Below, in pieces: positions 44,432 through 55,139 of a DNA stretch of 64,000 bases. The notes below the pieces were generated by a model, which saw only the letters and a list, made by a program, of their open reading frames with translations, had not been told where the DNA came from and searched no databases. Source of the stretch: Palsa-513 sp036510225 (GTDB lineage: Bacteria > Actinomycetota > Thermoleophilia > Solirubrobacterales > Solirubrobacteraceae); contig DATCEH010000029.1 of the NCBI GenBank assembly GCA_036510225.1, positions 62,001 to 126,000 on the forward strand. Reading direction: 5' to 3'. The number at the start of each line of letters is the position of its first letter. The first letter of the stretch is position 1. The translations under genes were made by a program, and so were the position numbers.

Positions 44432-44776
44432 GTGTCCGCGTGGCCACGCGCGGCGGCGCTACTCGCCCGTCAGGCGCTCGAGGCTGGCCTCGCGGCGGTA
44501 TGGGGGACTCGTGCGCCCGGGGTTGAGCACCTCAACATGCGCGCCCAACTCAGCTGCGCCCGCGTGTACCTGGACGCAGATCTGGCCGGGGAGCTCTCCT
44601 ACACGTGGCATGCCCTCTCGCGGACCACCCACCACCATCCCTACGAACTCGATCCGACGCACGACGAGCTAGCGTCGCTGCTTTCCGCAGCAGAGAGAGT
44701 GATCCACTGCCTCGAGGCGGCGGGCGGTGCTCCGGTGCGAGCGAGCGGTTCGTGCGCCGGAGGCTCGGTAGGGTGA
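44432..44776 (+). CDS. small HEPN-like protein
   Basis: 114 residues from GTG 44432. The frame is open upstream to 44,354, overlapping the ATPase end, and reads SDLLIEARRILDDPRRSTV, so the true start may be a non-standard codon further up. The all-helical body (WPRAAALLARQALEAGLAAVW) and the motif RTTHHH (Arg64-x4-His69) fit the RX4-6H signature of HEPN ribonucleases. The last 15 residues are low-complexity. Coupling to the zinc-hook ATPase suggests an effector controlled by that ATPase. HEPN assignment rests on one short motif. Confidence 0.5.
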   Translation: MSAWPRAAALLARQALEAGLAAVWGTRAPGVEHLNMRAQLSCARVYLDADLAGELSYTWHALSRTTHHHPYELDPTHDELASLLSAAERVIHCLEAAGGAPVRASGSCAGGSVG

Positions 44777-44924
44777 CGCGTGGTCGGCCAACACCTGCCG
44801 AGTTCCCAGAACGTTCAAGGGTCGTCGACACGCGATGCGCGTCAAACCAGCGATCGGAGGAGGTCACAATCGCACCGAATCGGTCCGATCGCACCGGAGC
44901 GGGGCCTGCGCTGAGACGGCGGGC

Positions 44925-45164
44925 TTATGCTGCTGCGCGCTGCGCTCCGCGCAACTCGTCCGGCAACGCCATTTCAAAGCCGAGCTTCCGAAGCGCCGAG
45001 ACAAGGGTCAAGTACTTCTCGCGCTTGACCTCGGCGTATGCGGACGGGTCGTCGGCGAGTTCGGCGATCGTCACCGCGTGGTACTTGGCGTACCAAGCGC
45101 CCGCGCCGCGTAGAGCGTCGAGCTCGCCGACAGTCAACTCCGGCAGCTGGTTTGGCTCGTCCAC
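44925..45164 (-). CDS. small hypothetical protein, 79 aa
   Basis: GTG 45164 gives MDEPNQLPELTVGELDALRGAGAWYAKYHAVTIAELADDPSAYAEVKREKYLTLVSALRKLGFEMALPDELRGAQRAAA. Charged helices with regular spacing look genuinely coding. No family recognised. It lies between the plus-strand HEPN-like and type IIG genes, diverging from the latter by 72 bp, so it could be a regulator of the restriction enzyme (a controller-like role) or an immunity factor; both are guesses. Confidence 0.5.
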   Translation of the reverse strand: MDEPNQLPELTVGELDALRGAGAWYAKYHAVTIAELADDPSAYAEVKREKYLTLVSALRKLGFEMALPDELRGAQRAAA

Positions 45165-45236
45165 GCCGAGGAAGCTACTCGTCGCCGCGGACGTTTCTCG
45201 TCGTTCGGCGCCATTCTCGCCGCTCGTTGCGGAACT

Positions 45237-48200
45237 ATGACGGCCGGAAATGCGATCCCGCGGCGCCTCGTCGTCCTCGGCGAACTCTTGGATGCGCAAA
45301 CAGGACGTTATCGCGAGCTCAACGGAGCCACGAACCTCCGAGAGTACCTCGAAAGGACGCGCATTCGCGAGGACGAGGAGCTCTTGACCGAGCCGGCCCT
45401 GAAGGACCTCATCGAACGGGTTCTCGGGTTCCCTCCGGACACGTATTTTCCCCAGCTCGGTCGAAGCGGCCTCAAACCCGACTTCACGCCGATCGACTTG
45501 GTGGCGCATCCGTTCGTCCTCGATGCGAAGAGCTCGATGCAGAGGCTCAACGCTCACGAACGGCAAATCCGCGCTTACATCGAGCAACGCCACCTGGACC
45601 TCGGCGTGCTCTTCAACCTGCGGGAACTCCGGGTATACCGCCGGGGGGCGCGCGGCCATGACCCACAACTTTCATTCGACGTGCTGCGGCTGTGGCAGGT
45701 CGCGCGCGGCGAGGCCCTCGACATCGACGAGGTCGATCGGTTCGAGCGGTTCTGCGGCTTGTTCGGACATCGACCCATGGGACTCGAACAGAAAATCGCC
45801 CGCGTTGCCCACGCCGAGCCGTGGCGCCAACGGGCGGGCTCGGGCGAGCACCTCCAGATCGACCTCGAGTTCCTCGTGAGCCAGCTGCGCCGGCTCTCCC
45901 AGGCACTGGCGCACGACGCGGCCGGCCAGCACGAGCGGCTGGCTGAGAACCTCGACCTGAATCCGGATAACGAGCGGCGTCTGCGGCTCGAACTGGAAAC
46001 GCTGGCGCGGGAGATCGAGCCTCGCCTCGACGAGGCCGCGCTGCCCCGAACCGCCACGGCATACCGCGACGGCGATGGCGTAGCCGGCCGGGCGTGGTCG
46101 CAATACATGATGCGGGTCTCGCAGCTCACGCTCACGCGCATCCTGCTCTACCGCTCGTGGGAGGACGCCGGGTTCGTCGAGGACTGCTTGTACGACGGCG
46201 GCTTCGAACAGGTCTACGAGCGGCTGGATCGCAGTCTGCGTCGAGTGCTCGATGAGGCATTCCAGCGCGGCCGCGACCGCTACCGCTGGCTCTTCGGCGA
46301 GAACAACAACTACGACTGGTTTCGCCCCCGCGATGGGGTGCTTGCGGACGTTCTCTACCGACTGGTGCCGTTCCCGCTCGCTCGCCTCGGCGCGGACGTA
46401 CTCGGGGGACTCTACGAGTCCTACGTCGACGAGATCGACCGTGACCGCCTCGGCCAGTTCTACACGCCGCGGTCTGTAGTGCGCTTCATGCTCGATCGCG
46501 CGGGGTTCAGAGGGCCAGAGGGCGTTTTCCGGATGGAGGGTGACCGCCGCAATGAACGCACTGTTTTCGACTTCGCAACGGGCTCCGGCGGCTTTCTCGT
46601 GGAGGCTGCGCGGCGCGTCATCGATGACGGAGGCCTGAACCTCACGGACGAGCGGGATCTGCGCGAGGGACTCCGCGCGATCGTGCGTGGCTTTCACGGT
46701 TGTGAGATCAGCCCGTTCCCGTACTACCTGACGGAGGTCAACCTGCTTCTGCAGGTTTCTCGGTTACTCGGCAGGCTGCGCGAGGTCGGTGAACACCCAG
46801 GCGCGTTCACGCTCGGCGTCGTCCATACCGATTCGCTAGGCGCGCGCCGAGGAGTGGACGAGAGCTTCAGCGCAATGGAGCCAGCGCTTCGCCACGACGT
46901 AGCGCTCCTCGCGTCCGATGAGCGCTACGGAATCGTTCCGCTTGACAGCGCCAAGGAGCCGCGCTTCGCCAAGATCCGGGAGGACGGCGCCTTCGATCTA
47001 GTGATCGGCAATCCTCCGTACGTTTCCGAGTCCGGTAACAAGGTTCTCTTCGACCGCCTCCGAGCGCTCCCTGGGTGGCAAGGGGATTACCGTGGCAAGA
47101 GCGACTACCTCTACTACTTCCTCGCTATGGCGGCGGAGAAGGTGGCGCCCGGAGGTCGACTCTGCGTCATCACCCCAGCCGGGTGGATGAACGCCGGCAA
47201 CGCCGACTGGCTGCGCGAGCGCCTCGCGATGACCCTGCGGTTGGATGAGCTGTACCTGTTCGGAAGCATGCGCCTGTTCGCGACCGAGCACGAAGAGCGC
47301 AACGTGCGGGCCGGCATGACACCGCCGACGGTCGAAAGCGCGATCCTCGTCGCGACGAAGGTGCCGTTTCCAAGGACGCATCGGCTCCGCGTCGTTCTAC
47401 TCGAGAACGAGGTCCAGGCGGCCGTGGAGATCACCGGGGACCCCGCCGCTCGCATCCCTCCACGCGATGCACTCTTGCAACTGATGGGCAGCCGAGGGCA
47501 AGGTCGCGCCGGTCGGTCCAAGGGGATCCTCGTACACAGCATCCGGCAGGACCAGATGCGGTCGACGCGCCCGTGGCCGATCAAGCACGCTCAGCGCGAC
47601 GCCGCAGCAAGGGTCGTTGCCCACCTCCAGGCGCAGATCGACGACCCGACGAGCGATGTCGAGCGCCTCGCGGAGCGCTGGGAGGTGGTTCGCGGCATCG
47701 AGACCGGGGCCGATGCCTACTCGAATCGTGTGCAACGGCGCCTGACGCAGCAAGCGCGCACGGCGCTCGCAGCCGCCGGGGCCCAGACGGGCGACCCGAT
47801 CCTTGAACTCCCGGCAGGCGTCGAGCAGCGCGCGCCGTGGCGCGACTTCCCCCAGTTTCTCGCGCGCACCCCGGAACCGCGCGCGCTGCTGTACGGGGCG
47901 ATCGACGACACCGATTACGCCAGCCTCGTGTGGCTGCGCGCCGGAGACGATCCGCCGCCGCAGATCCGCGAAGCGCTCGAGCCCTGGCGAGAGGTCCTAC
48001 GTACGCGCGCCGAGTTCGCTCGCAACCCTCGGCGCAGCTGGTGGGAGACGGCCTGGCCGCGAGATCACGGCATGCTGCTTCGCGCCAAGGTCATCGCGCT
48101 CTACCGGACCGACCGCGGCCGTTTCTCGCTTGACGAGGCCGGCGAGTGGCGGCCATCGAACAAGACGACGATCGTCACACCGCGTCACGAGGACTTCAGC

Positions 48201-49058
48201 GTCGCATACCTCTGCGGAGTTCTAAACAGCGAATTGCTGGATCTCTGGTACGCGGTTCGCGGCAAGACACCGTGGCACGTTCGTCGCAACTACGAGCCCA
48301 AGCCGATGAAAGAGATGCCTTACCGGCACGTCCACCGCGCAACAGGGGGTCCGGCACACGACGGCGTCAGCGGTTTGGCAGAGTCGCTCGATGCCGGCGA
48401 TGTCGATCGCGCTGTCGCCCACGCCGAGAAGCTCGCCGCCGCTACTACTAGGGGGTCATCTGATCCAGACGTCAACGCTGCCGACGCTATTGAGCACCTT
48501 GTGCGCGCCCTTGCGGCGAATCGCAGAGCCCTACTGCCACTCCGCACGATCGCGCCTGAGCTTGGCCGAGCGGTAAAAAGTCCGTGGCGAACCCATGACG
48601 TCAGGGTCAACCGCGCGGCACTCGTGACCGAACTATCCGCCGCGGACGTGCGGTCGGTCCGCCTCGATTCGGCGCTGAAGGCTACCTTTTCTACAGAAGG
48701 AGTCCTAGGCCGCGCCCAGCTCATCGATGGAGCACTCTTGTTCTCGCACGGGCGCCGCGCCACGGTGCGGGTAGACGGTCCCCGGGACCGGCTAATGATG
48801 CTCGAACAGGCGGTCGGATCCGCGCGGTTAATGCCGGGCGACCTGTTGGCTACGCTCCTCCCAGTCGACCTCGACCGGTTTGAGCGGGAGGCAACTCGTC
48901 GTCAGTCGGAAATCGAAGAGTTGCTCAAGACCGGCCGCCGTCTTGTAGAGGCAATCGAGCGGCTGGTGTGTCGGCTCTATCGCGTCCCCGACGAGCTGAC
49001 GGACCTCGTCGTCGCGAGCGCCGTGTCCCGGGCAGGAGTCATTCAGGACGACGATTGA
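45237..49058 (+). CDS. type IIG restriction-modification enzyme (Eco57I-like)
   Basis: 1,273 residues, one polypeptide holding nuclease, methyltransferase and specificity parts. N-terminal PD-(D/E)XK nuclease: Pro81-Asp82 and Asp96-x-Lys98 (GLKPDF...FVLDAKSS). Helical linker, then an N6-adenine methyltransferase of gamma type with QFYTPRSVVRFM, motif I FDFATGSGGF (about 443-452) and motif IV NPPYV (592-596). The C-terminal third (about 800-1250) has a TaqI-like target-recognition region (YLCGVLNSELLDLWY, KPMKEMPY). Such enzymes methylate one strand of an asymmetric site and cut nearby if unmodified; no separate modification gene is needed. Confidence 0.9.
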   Translation: MTAGNAIPRRLVVLGELLDAQTGRYRELNGATNLREYLERTRIREDEELLTEPALKDLIERVLGFPPDTYFPQLGRSGLKPDFTPIDLVAHPFVLDAKSSMQRLNAHERQIRAYIEQRHLDLGVLFNLRELRVYRRGARGHDPQLSFDVLRLWQVARGEALDIDEVDRFERFCGLFGHRPMGLEQKIARVAHAEPWRQRAGSGEHLQIDLEFLVSQLRRLSQALAHDAAGQHERLAENLDLNPDNERRLRLELETLAREIEPRLDEAALPRTATAYRDGDGVAGRAWSQYMMRVSQLTLTRILLYRSWEDAGFVEDCLYDGGFEQVYERLDRSLRRVLDEAFQRGRDRYRWLFGENNNYDWFRPRDGVLADVLYRLVPFPLARLGADVLGGLYESYVDEIDRDRLGQFYTPRSVVRFMLDRAGFRGPEGVFRMEGDRRNERTVFDFATGSGGFLVEAARRVIDDGGLNLTDERDLREGLRAIVRGFHGCEISPFPYYLTEVNLLLQVSRLLGRLREVGEHPGAFTLGVVHTDSLGARRGVDESFSAMEPALRHDVALLASDERYGIVPLDSAKEPRFAKIREDGAFDLVIGNPPYVSESGNKVLFDRLRALPGWQGDYRGKSDYLYYFLAMAAEKVAPGGRLCVITPAGWMNAGNADWLRERLAMTLRLDELYLFGSMRLFATEHEERNVRAGMTPPTVESAILVATKVPFPRTHRLRVVLLENEVQAAVEITGDPAARIPPRDALLQLMGSRGQGRAGRSKGILVHSIRQDQMRSTRPWPIKHAQRDAAARVVAHLQAQIDDPTSDVERLAERWEVVRGIETGADAYSNRVQRRLTQQARTALAAAGAQTGDPILELPAGVEQRAPWRDFPQFLARTPEPRALLYGAIDDTDYASLVWLRAGDDPPPQIREALEPWREVLRTRAEFARNPRRSWWETAWPRDHGMLLRAKVIALYRTDRGRFSLDEAGEWRPSNKTTIVTPRHEDFSVAYLCGVLNSELLDLWYAVRGKTPWHVRRNYEPKPMKEMPYRHVHRATGGPAHDGVSGLAESLDAGDVDRAVAHAEKLAAATTRGSSDPDVNAADAIEHLVRALAANRRALLPLRTIAPELGRAVKSPWRTHDVRVNRAALVTELSAADVRSVRLDSALKATFSTEGVLGRAQLIDGALLFSHGRRATVRVDGPRDRLMMLEQAVGSARLMPGDLLATLLPVDLDRFEREATRRQSEIEELLKTGRRLVEAIERLVCRLYRVPDELTDLVVASAVSRAGVIQDDD

Positions 49059-49422
49059 CCCAGCGGTCGGTCTGCCGTGATCGGCCTCTGCAATCTCGCG
49101 GCACATCCGCCGGGAATCGGACGACGGTTTCGCCCCCGAGTTCTTGGCCGAGCTCGAGGCGTTGGCGCGAGTGATCCTCTACCGCGATCGACGCGGAATC
49201 GACCCGCTTGTCGTCGACGGACGCGCTCCAGCCAGTGACGAGTCCTCCCCACGGCTTCACCGGCCTTGACACGAACCCACCACCGCACGGCCGTTGAGCT
49301 CAGTACGCTGCTGCGATCCGTGTCCCGAAACGTGTCCCGAACTCGGCAAATATGAGGGCGCTTGACCGCACCTGAGAACACCTGACAAGCCTGAAAACAC
49401 CGGATATGCGGGGTTTCCAGGG
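49059..49422. other. right-end non-coding region of the element
   Basis: Contains a 62-codon open remnant (49081-49269; DDGFAPEFLAELEALARVILYRDRRGIDPL) with no usable start, the TGTCCC repeat pair and, at about 49,363-49,395, imperfect repeats of ACCTGA. No intact gene. Confidence 0.45.
49320..49341 (+). repeat. possible integrase arm-site pair, right end
   Basis: GTGTCCCGAA at 49320-49329 and again at 49332-49341. Matches the pair near attL; distance to attR is 81 bp, and to attL on the other side 57 bp. Confidence 0.4.
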
Positions 49423-49469
49423 CCATGGTAAGGAAGGGGTCTCCGGTTCGAGTCCGGAAGAGGGCTCTG
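49423..49469 (+). repeat. attR: 47-bp direct repeat, right copy
   Basis: Identical to 10,229-10,275; consists of the 3' half of tRNA-Thr without its 5' half. Marks the right end of the integrated element. Confidence 0.95.
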
Positions 49470-49556
49470 GGCATCTCTCACAGGTCGCCGAACCCGCCGT
49501 CGCCGACAACGGAATCGGCGGCTGCGTGTCCTGGCTGTGATAGGACCCCGGCGACC

Positions 49557-49799
49557 ATGAATTCAGAGGCTCGGAGCCCGATGCGAAGAACTGCAGGATC
49601 GGGCAGCGAGCCGCGCGACGGCTTGAGTTGGAGCGAGATTGAGGAAGCCGGGCGTGCAGCCCGCGCCGACTTCGAAAGACGACACCTCGACGGACTACGC
49701 CGGCTGGCCGAGCTTTCGCCAGACGCCTGGGCCGACGCGTTGATCGTGCTCGGGTCGTCGTCTGGGGACGCGAGCCCGACATGCTCGCAGAACGCCTGA
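49557..49799 (+). CDS. hypothetical protein, 80 aa, possibly split from next gene
   Basis: MNSEARSPMRRTAGSGSEPRDGLSWSEIEEAGRAARADFERRHLDGLRRLAELSPDAWADALIVLGSS... No family recognised. The segment LDGLRRLAELSPDAWADALIVL resembles ALGLLAELPTGEWRAALSVL in the next, overlapping frame, so the two may be halves of one gene broken by a frameshift near 49,775, or a gene with an internal repeat. Confidence 0.4.
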   Translation: MNSEARSPMRRTAGSGSEPRDGLSWSEIEEAGRAARADFERRHLDGLRRLAELSPDAWADALIVLGSSSGDASPTCSQNA

Positions 49800-50260
49800 C
49801 GGGGGCGGCACCGGGGCTTTCATGCACGACGCTTGTCGGCCTGGCCGTCCGCCTCGGGCAGCTGCGGCCGCTGGATCCTCCGCGCGAGACCGCCGAGATG
49901 CTGGCCTCGCAGCTCTGGGGCCCAGCTTGGCGGCCCCGAAACGGCGCTCCTGGCTTGCCGCCTGTGCGCGCTCGCCGCACCGTGGGTCCTCGCCGCGCCG
50001 CCGCGACGTTCAACCCGCCAGCCGTCGGGGTGCCACAGAGGCACCGTCACCACCAGACGTCCAGGGCGCTCGGCCTGCTCGCCGAGCTCCCGACCGGGGA
50101 GTGGCGTGCCGCGTTGTCGGTACTCGAGCGCTCGGCGCTCGCGCCTCCCCACGAGGTTTATGCGCTGTTCGCGGCCGCCGCGCCGACGATGACTTGGAGC
50201 TGCGCACACCGACTCCTGCTCGACATCGTCTACCCGCCGAGCGGGCTGAGGACCAGCTAA
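49781..50260 (+). CDS. hypothetical protein, 159 aa
   Basis: MLAERLTGAAPGLSCTTLVGLAVRLGQLRPLDPPRETAEMLASQLWG..., then a poor-looking middle (about 55-95) and a better-looking end LGLLAELPTGEWRAALSVLERSALAPPHEVYALFAAAAPTMTWSCAHRLLLDIVYP. It overlaps the previous small frame by 19 bases. No family recognised. Beyond it, to 50,486, only fragments such as VGLLTDAPRPAAIPRISVAWGEGRDLWLDDELL can be read. Confidence 0.4.
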   Translation: MLAERLTGAAPGLSCTTLVGLAVRLGQLRPLDPPRETAEMLASQLWGPAWRPRNGAPGLPPVRARRTVGPRRAAATFNPPAVGVPQRHRHHQTSRALGLLAELPTGEWRAALSVLERSALAPPHEVYALFAAAAPTMTWSCAHRLLLDIVYPPSGLRTS

Positions 50261-50486
50261 CCGGTCAGCGCCGATGCGCTCGTGAACGCGTTCGGCAGCC
50301 AACTCGACCCCCACCGCCACGAGCTCGTCGTCTCGCGCCTCCAGTCGCTGATCTCGACCCCGTGGGGTTGCTCACAGACGCGCCACGACCAGCGGCGATC
50401 CCCCGAATTAGTGTGGCTTGGGGGGAAGGCCGAGATCTCTGGCTCGATGACGAACTGCTGACGACATTCGGGCCCATCCAAGCGGC

Positions 50487-51110
50487 TCAACCAAACCACA
50501 CGAGTGCCGCGACAGCTGTGCTGAAGGCCGTCAGGGCGAAGCCTGCCTGACGAAACCGAACGGCACTGGCGGCGAGACCGCCCAGCAAAGTGAAGAGGCT
50601 CGTGATCAGTAACGCAACGACCAACAGGTACTGGGGACTGCCCCTCGCGTTCTTCGACATCCACCACCTGATGCTCTGGTTGCCGCGCTGACAGCCGCTC
50701 GGCGCCGCGTGGCCGTTCAGAGGCTGCCAGGGCCCCGACGGTCGGGCCTCTTCGCCGCCCGCGACATATTGAACGGGCAGGAGGGTGCTGACATCGCTCC
50801 AGACATCGCTCCAGACAATGCAGTATCGCCCAGCTGCGTCAGTCGAGAACCCCCCGACGGGGGGATTGAGCGTGAAAGGGAAGTCGACGTTGAACGACGT
50901 GTTGACTCTGGGTCGGCCGAGCTGGTCGACGAGGACGCCCCGATACAGGCCGTTCTTGTCGGTCGTGGAGGCGCAGCCCCCAGAGTCAAAGTCGCATAGT
51001 CCAGCCACAAGGCAATGGGCAGCTAACAGCGCGGTGCACCACACCAGCGCCAGCGCGACCAGCAGGCGCGCTCCGCGTCGCTTGGGCATCACCGCTCCGT
51101 TCGGCTGCAA
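50487..51110 (-). CDS. membrane protein with extracellular beta-sandwich domain
   Basis: 207 residues (200 from the Met at 51089, which gives the better basic start MPKRRGARLLVALALVW). An N-terminal membrane/signal helix is followed by a short carboxypeptidase-regulatory-like segment: YRGVLVDQLGRPRVNTSFNVDF, FSTDAAGRYCIVW. Two C-terminal membrane helices (YLLVVALLITSLFTLLGGLA; AGFALTAFSTAVAALVWF) follow. Function unknown. Confidence 0.65.
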   Translation of the reverse strand: MQPNGAVMPKRRGARLLVALALVWCTALLAAHCLVAGLCDFDSGGCASTTDKNGLYRGVLVDQLGRPRVNTSFNVDFPFTLNPPVGGFSTDAAGRYCIVWSDVWSDVSTLLPVQYVAGGEEARPSGPWQPLNGHAAPSGCQRGNQSIRWWMSKNARGSPQYLLVVALLITSLFTLLGGLAASAVRFRQAGFALTAFSTAVAALVWFG

Positions 51111-51182
51111 ACGCCTGTCACCCAGCCGGGCCGCGGGGCGTGCCTGGCGAGCGGCTGCGCCATCTCGGAGACATCACGCGCC

Positions 51183-52412
51183 TCATCCGTTCGTACCGCA
51201 GACTTTGAAACCGACGGCGACGGCGTCCTGGCTCACGGTGTCTTCACTGAGTCCGCTCTCGTTGAAGGCCACCTCGGCCTGGTTGTGCTTGGCCTGGCCG
51301 TCACCGCTCGCAGGTAAGAGCGCCGCGAACTGGCCCAGGTACCCGATTTCACTGGCGAGCGCCGCCAAGAACGCATCGAGCGCCTTCTGCTGACCCGCCG
51401 GCGGCCTCAGTGCGCGGAGGCGATCGAGTTCACCGCGAACGCTGACCAGCAGCTGTCGAAGCGCCGACGCGGCCGCCAAGCGCTGCGCGTTGGAGCCGTT
51501 CCCAGTGCCGCCAAGCAGCGCCCCGAACTTCGTTGCGGCTGGTCCGCTGGCGCGATTCGCGGCGGCGCAGATCTGGTCGGCCTGCGCGATGAACTTCGCG
51601 TCGGCCGCGGTCGGCGCGACCGGCAGCGGCTGGGGCGTAGGCTTGGTCACCTCGGCTGCTGCGGGTAGCGCGATGACCTGGTAGACCGAGTGGTGTCCCT
51701 GCGCGTCGTAGAGCGTGCCGGTGATGCCGTCGTTGCCCACCGCTGGCGCCGCCGTCAAGCGCACCTGCCCGCCCCTGGCGTTCGTGAACTTCTGCTCACC
51801 GGGTCCATCGGGGCCGAGCGATTTGCTGGAGGTGAACTGCAGGTCGAGGATCGGAAAGCCCGCTGGCTGGGTCCGCGGCAGCCGTACCCGGTAGGACACG
51901 ATGATCGCGCCGTTCTCCGGTTTCGCCGAGGCCAGGCGAAGCTCGAGTCCCTTGGCCTGGTACGCCTCGATCGCCTTGCCGCGCGCGATCTCGCTAGGCG
52001 TCGCCGGCCGCGCACGACTCGGTGACATCCCAGCGGCTTGGCCGGGCGTGCCGGCGGACGTGGCTCCGGTCGCCCCAGGAGGAGGCGCCGCCGGGGAGAC
52101 CGCAGCGGACGTCGGGCCGGTGCCTGCGACCGGCTGGGTGGGGTTCGCGTGAGGCGCAACGCTCACGCCGCTCGCCGTTCGGCCGCCGCTGCTACCGCAC
52201 CCGCCGAGCGTGATCGCCGCGGCCACCCCGACCGCCATCGCGGAATATCGAGCACGAACTTGTGCGGCCGGCCTGAACTGGTCGTGGGAAACCGCCGCCG
52301 GTCCGGACGGGCTCTTCCCCAAGCCGACCAATTCGCGATCGAATTGCCCGAGGTGCGAGACCAAGCCACGCAGGAAGGAGTCGGGTCGGTGATGTCCGCT
52401 CGCTGCCGTCAC
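51183..52412 (-). CDS. lipoprotein, 350-409 aa
   Basis: The mature part begins at a lipobox-like LGGC (ITLGGCGSS). GTG 52412, just two bases after the upstream stop, is the first start in frame; the ATG at 52238 gives a shorter signal lacking basic residues, so the true start is uncertain. A Pro/Thr/Ala linker leads to a beta-rich domain (ELRLASAKPENGAIIVSYRVRLPRTQPAG...DLQFTSSKSLGPDG) and a helical C-terminal unit with two cysteines (ADQICAAANRAS ... GFKVCGTNG). Last gene of the MoxR-DUF58-DUF4129 cluster. Role unknown. Confidence 0.65.
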   Translation of the reverse strand: MTAASGHHRPDSFLRGLVSHLGQFDRELVGLGKSPSGPAAVSHDQFRPAAQVRARYSAMAVGVAAAITLGGCGSSGGRTASGVSVAPHANPTQPVAGTGPTSAAVSPAAPPPGATGATSAGTPGQAAGMSPSRARPATPSEIARGKAIEAYQAKGLELRLASAKPENGAIIVSYRVRLPRTQPAGFPILDLQFTSSKSLGPDGPGEQKFTNARGGQVRLTAAPAVGNDGITGTLYDAQGHHSVYQVIALPAAAEVTKPTPQPLPVAPTAADAKFIAQADQICAAANRASGPAATKFGALLGGTGNGSNAQRLAAASALRQLLVSVRGELDRLRALRPPAGQQKALDAFLAALASEIGYLGQFAALLPASGDGQAKHNQAEVAFNESGLSEDTVSQDAVAVGFKVCGTNG

Positions 52413-52413
52413 G

Positions 52414-53899
<1,486 letters not shown>

Positions 53900-53922
<23 letters not shown>

Positions 53923-55129
53923 CGTCCCGCCAGTCGACGCCGTAGCTGACCTGCCTGATCTCGTCGAGCCGCTCCCGCGGCGGCGGCTCGCCATGCGCGG
54001 TGGCGACCCAGACCGCGGTGACCGCCGCCCGCCGCCGGACCTCCGTCAGCGCGACGAGCATCGCGTCGGGGAAGCCGGCCGCGACGACGATCACGCTGAC
54101 GCCGCGGCCAAGCCTTGCTCCCTCACCGATCAGCAGCTCCTCGATCGGGACGGGTCCGCGGGTCGTGGTTCTCGCCAGCAGCTCCAGCATCGTCGTCAGC
54201 GCCGTCGGGGAACTGCTCGGCGCCTGAGCGATCGGGCGGTCCTCGACGGCGCCTGACGCGTAGAGCCCGGTCGCGATGCCGCGGCCGGCGAGGTCGGCGA
54301 CGATCGAGGCCGCGAGCGCGATCGCGAACTCGATCACGTCGCGGCTCGCGTCGATCGAGGCGAGCGTCGGCAGGCGCGTGTCGAGGAACACGGCGACCTT
54401 CGGCGACGCGCTCGGCTCGAACTCGCGGACCAGCAGTGCCCCGGTGCGCGCCGTCGCGCGCCAGTCGACGTGGCGCAGCGGATCGCCCGAGCGGTACTCG
54501 CGCACGCCAGCGACACGGCTTGGGTCATCAATCAAGCTCCGCGCGGTGCGGGTGTCGCCGAGCGGCAGCAACGACGCGGCGGGCAGACCGGCGAGCGCGA
54601 GCAGCTTTGGGTAGACGAGCAGGTGATCCTGCGCCTTCGCGTAGGCGAGTTGCTCGCGCAGGCCGATCGGATCCCCCGAGCGTAGGCGGGCCGGGCCGAA
54701 TGTGTGAGCGCCGCGCTGGTCGCAGACGACGGTGAAGCGGCGTCGCACACGCTGGAACGGCAACATCGTCAGTAGATGGTTGAGCTCGCCGCTTGCGAAG
54801 CGTGCCGCGGCGACGGCGCCGCCTCTGATCTCCAGACCGGGCGGCACCTGGTCCTGGACGTGCAGCCAGCTCAGCGGGAGGAGCTTGTCGTTGACGAGCT
54901 CGACCTCGAGCGAGACGTGCTCGCCGAACGCGGCGCGCTGCTGGCCGAGCGTGCGTCGGTAGCTGACGGCGGTCAGGCACGCGCGCTGCCAGACCCACAG
55001 CATCAGCGCCGCGAGCGCGCCGAGCATCCCCGCGAGCGCGAGCAGCGTCGAGTGCGCATCCCAGCCGAAGCCAGCGAGCACAAGCCCAGCGGCGATCCAC
55101 CGCCACTCCCGATCGATCCGACGGGCCAT
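53900..55129 (-). CDS. DUF58-domain protein
   Basis: 409 residues from ATG 55129. Two N-terminal membrane helices (WIAAGLVLAGFGWD; LLALAGMLGALAALMLWVW), a beta-rich middle, and the DUF58 signature GVREYRSGDPLRHVDWRATARTGALLVREFE, followed by a von Willebrand factor A-like domain (VAVFLDTR, later VSVIVVAAG). DUF58 proteins pair with MoxR ATPases. Starts ten bases after the moxR stop. Confidence 0.9.
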
Positions 55130-55139
55130 CCCGGGGTGC

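Noticed and set aside
45237..49058. BREX PglX or a type I HsdM for the large methyltransferase gene
   Set aside because: An N-terminal PD-(D/E)XK nuclease is fused to the methyltransferase and no BREX or hsdR/hsdS genes are nearby; type IIG fits better.
49081..49269. 62-codon open remnant near the right end of the element
   Set aside because: Reads protein-like in part but has no usable start codon within the frame; not listed as a gene.
50257..50667. minus-strand 136-codon frame and plus-strand fragments between 50,261 and 50,550
   Set aside because: Protein-like pieces occur in more than one frame, so at most a decayed gene; no single frame is convincing.
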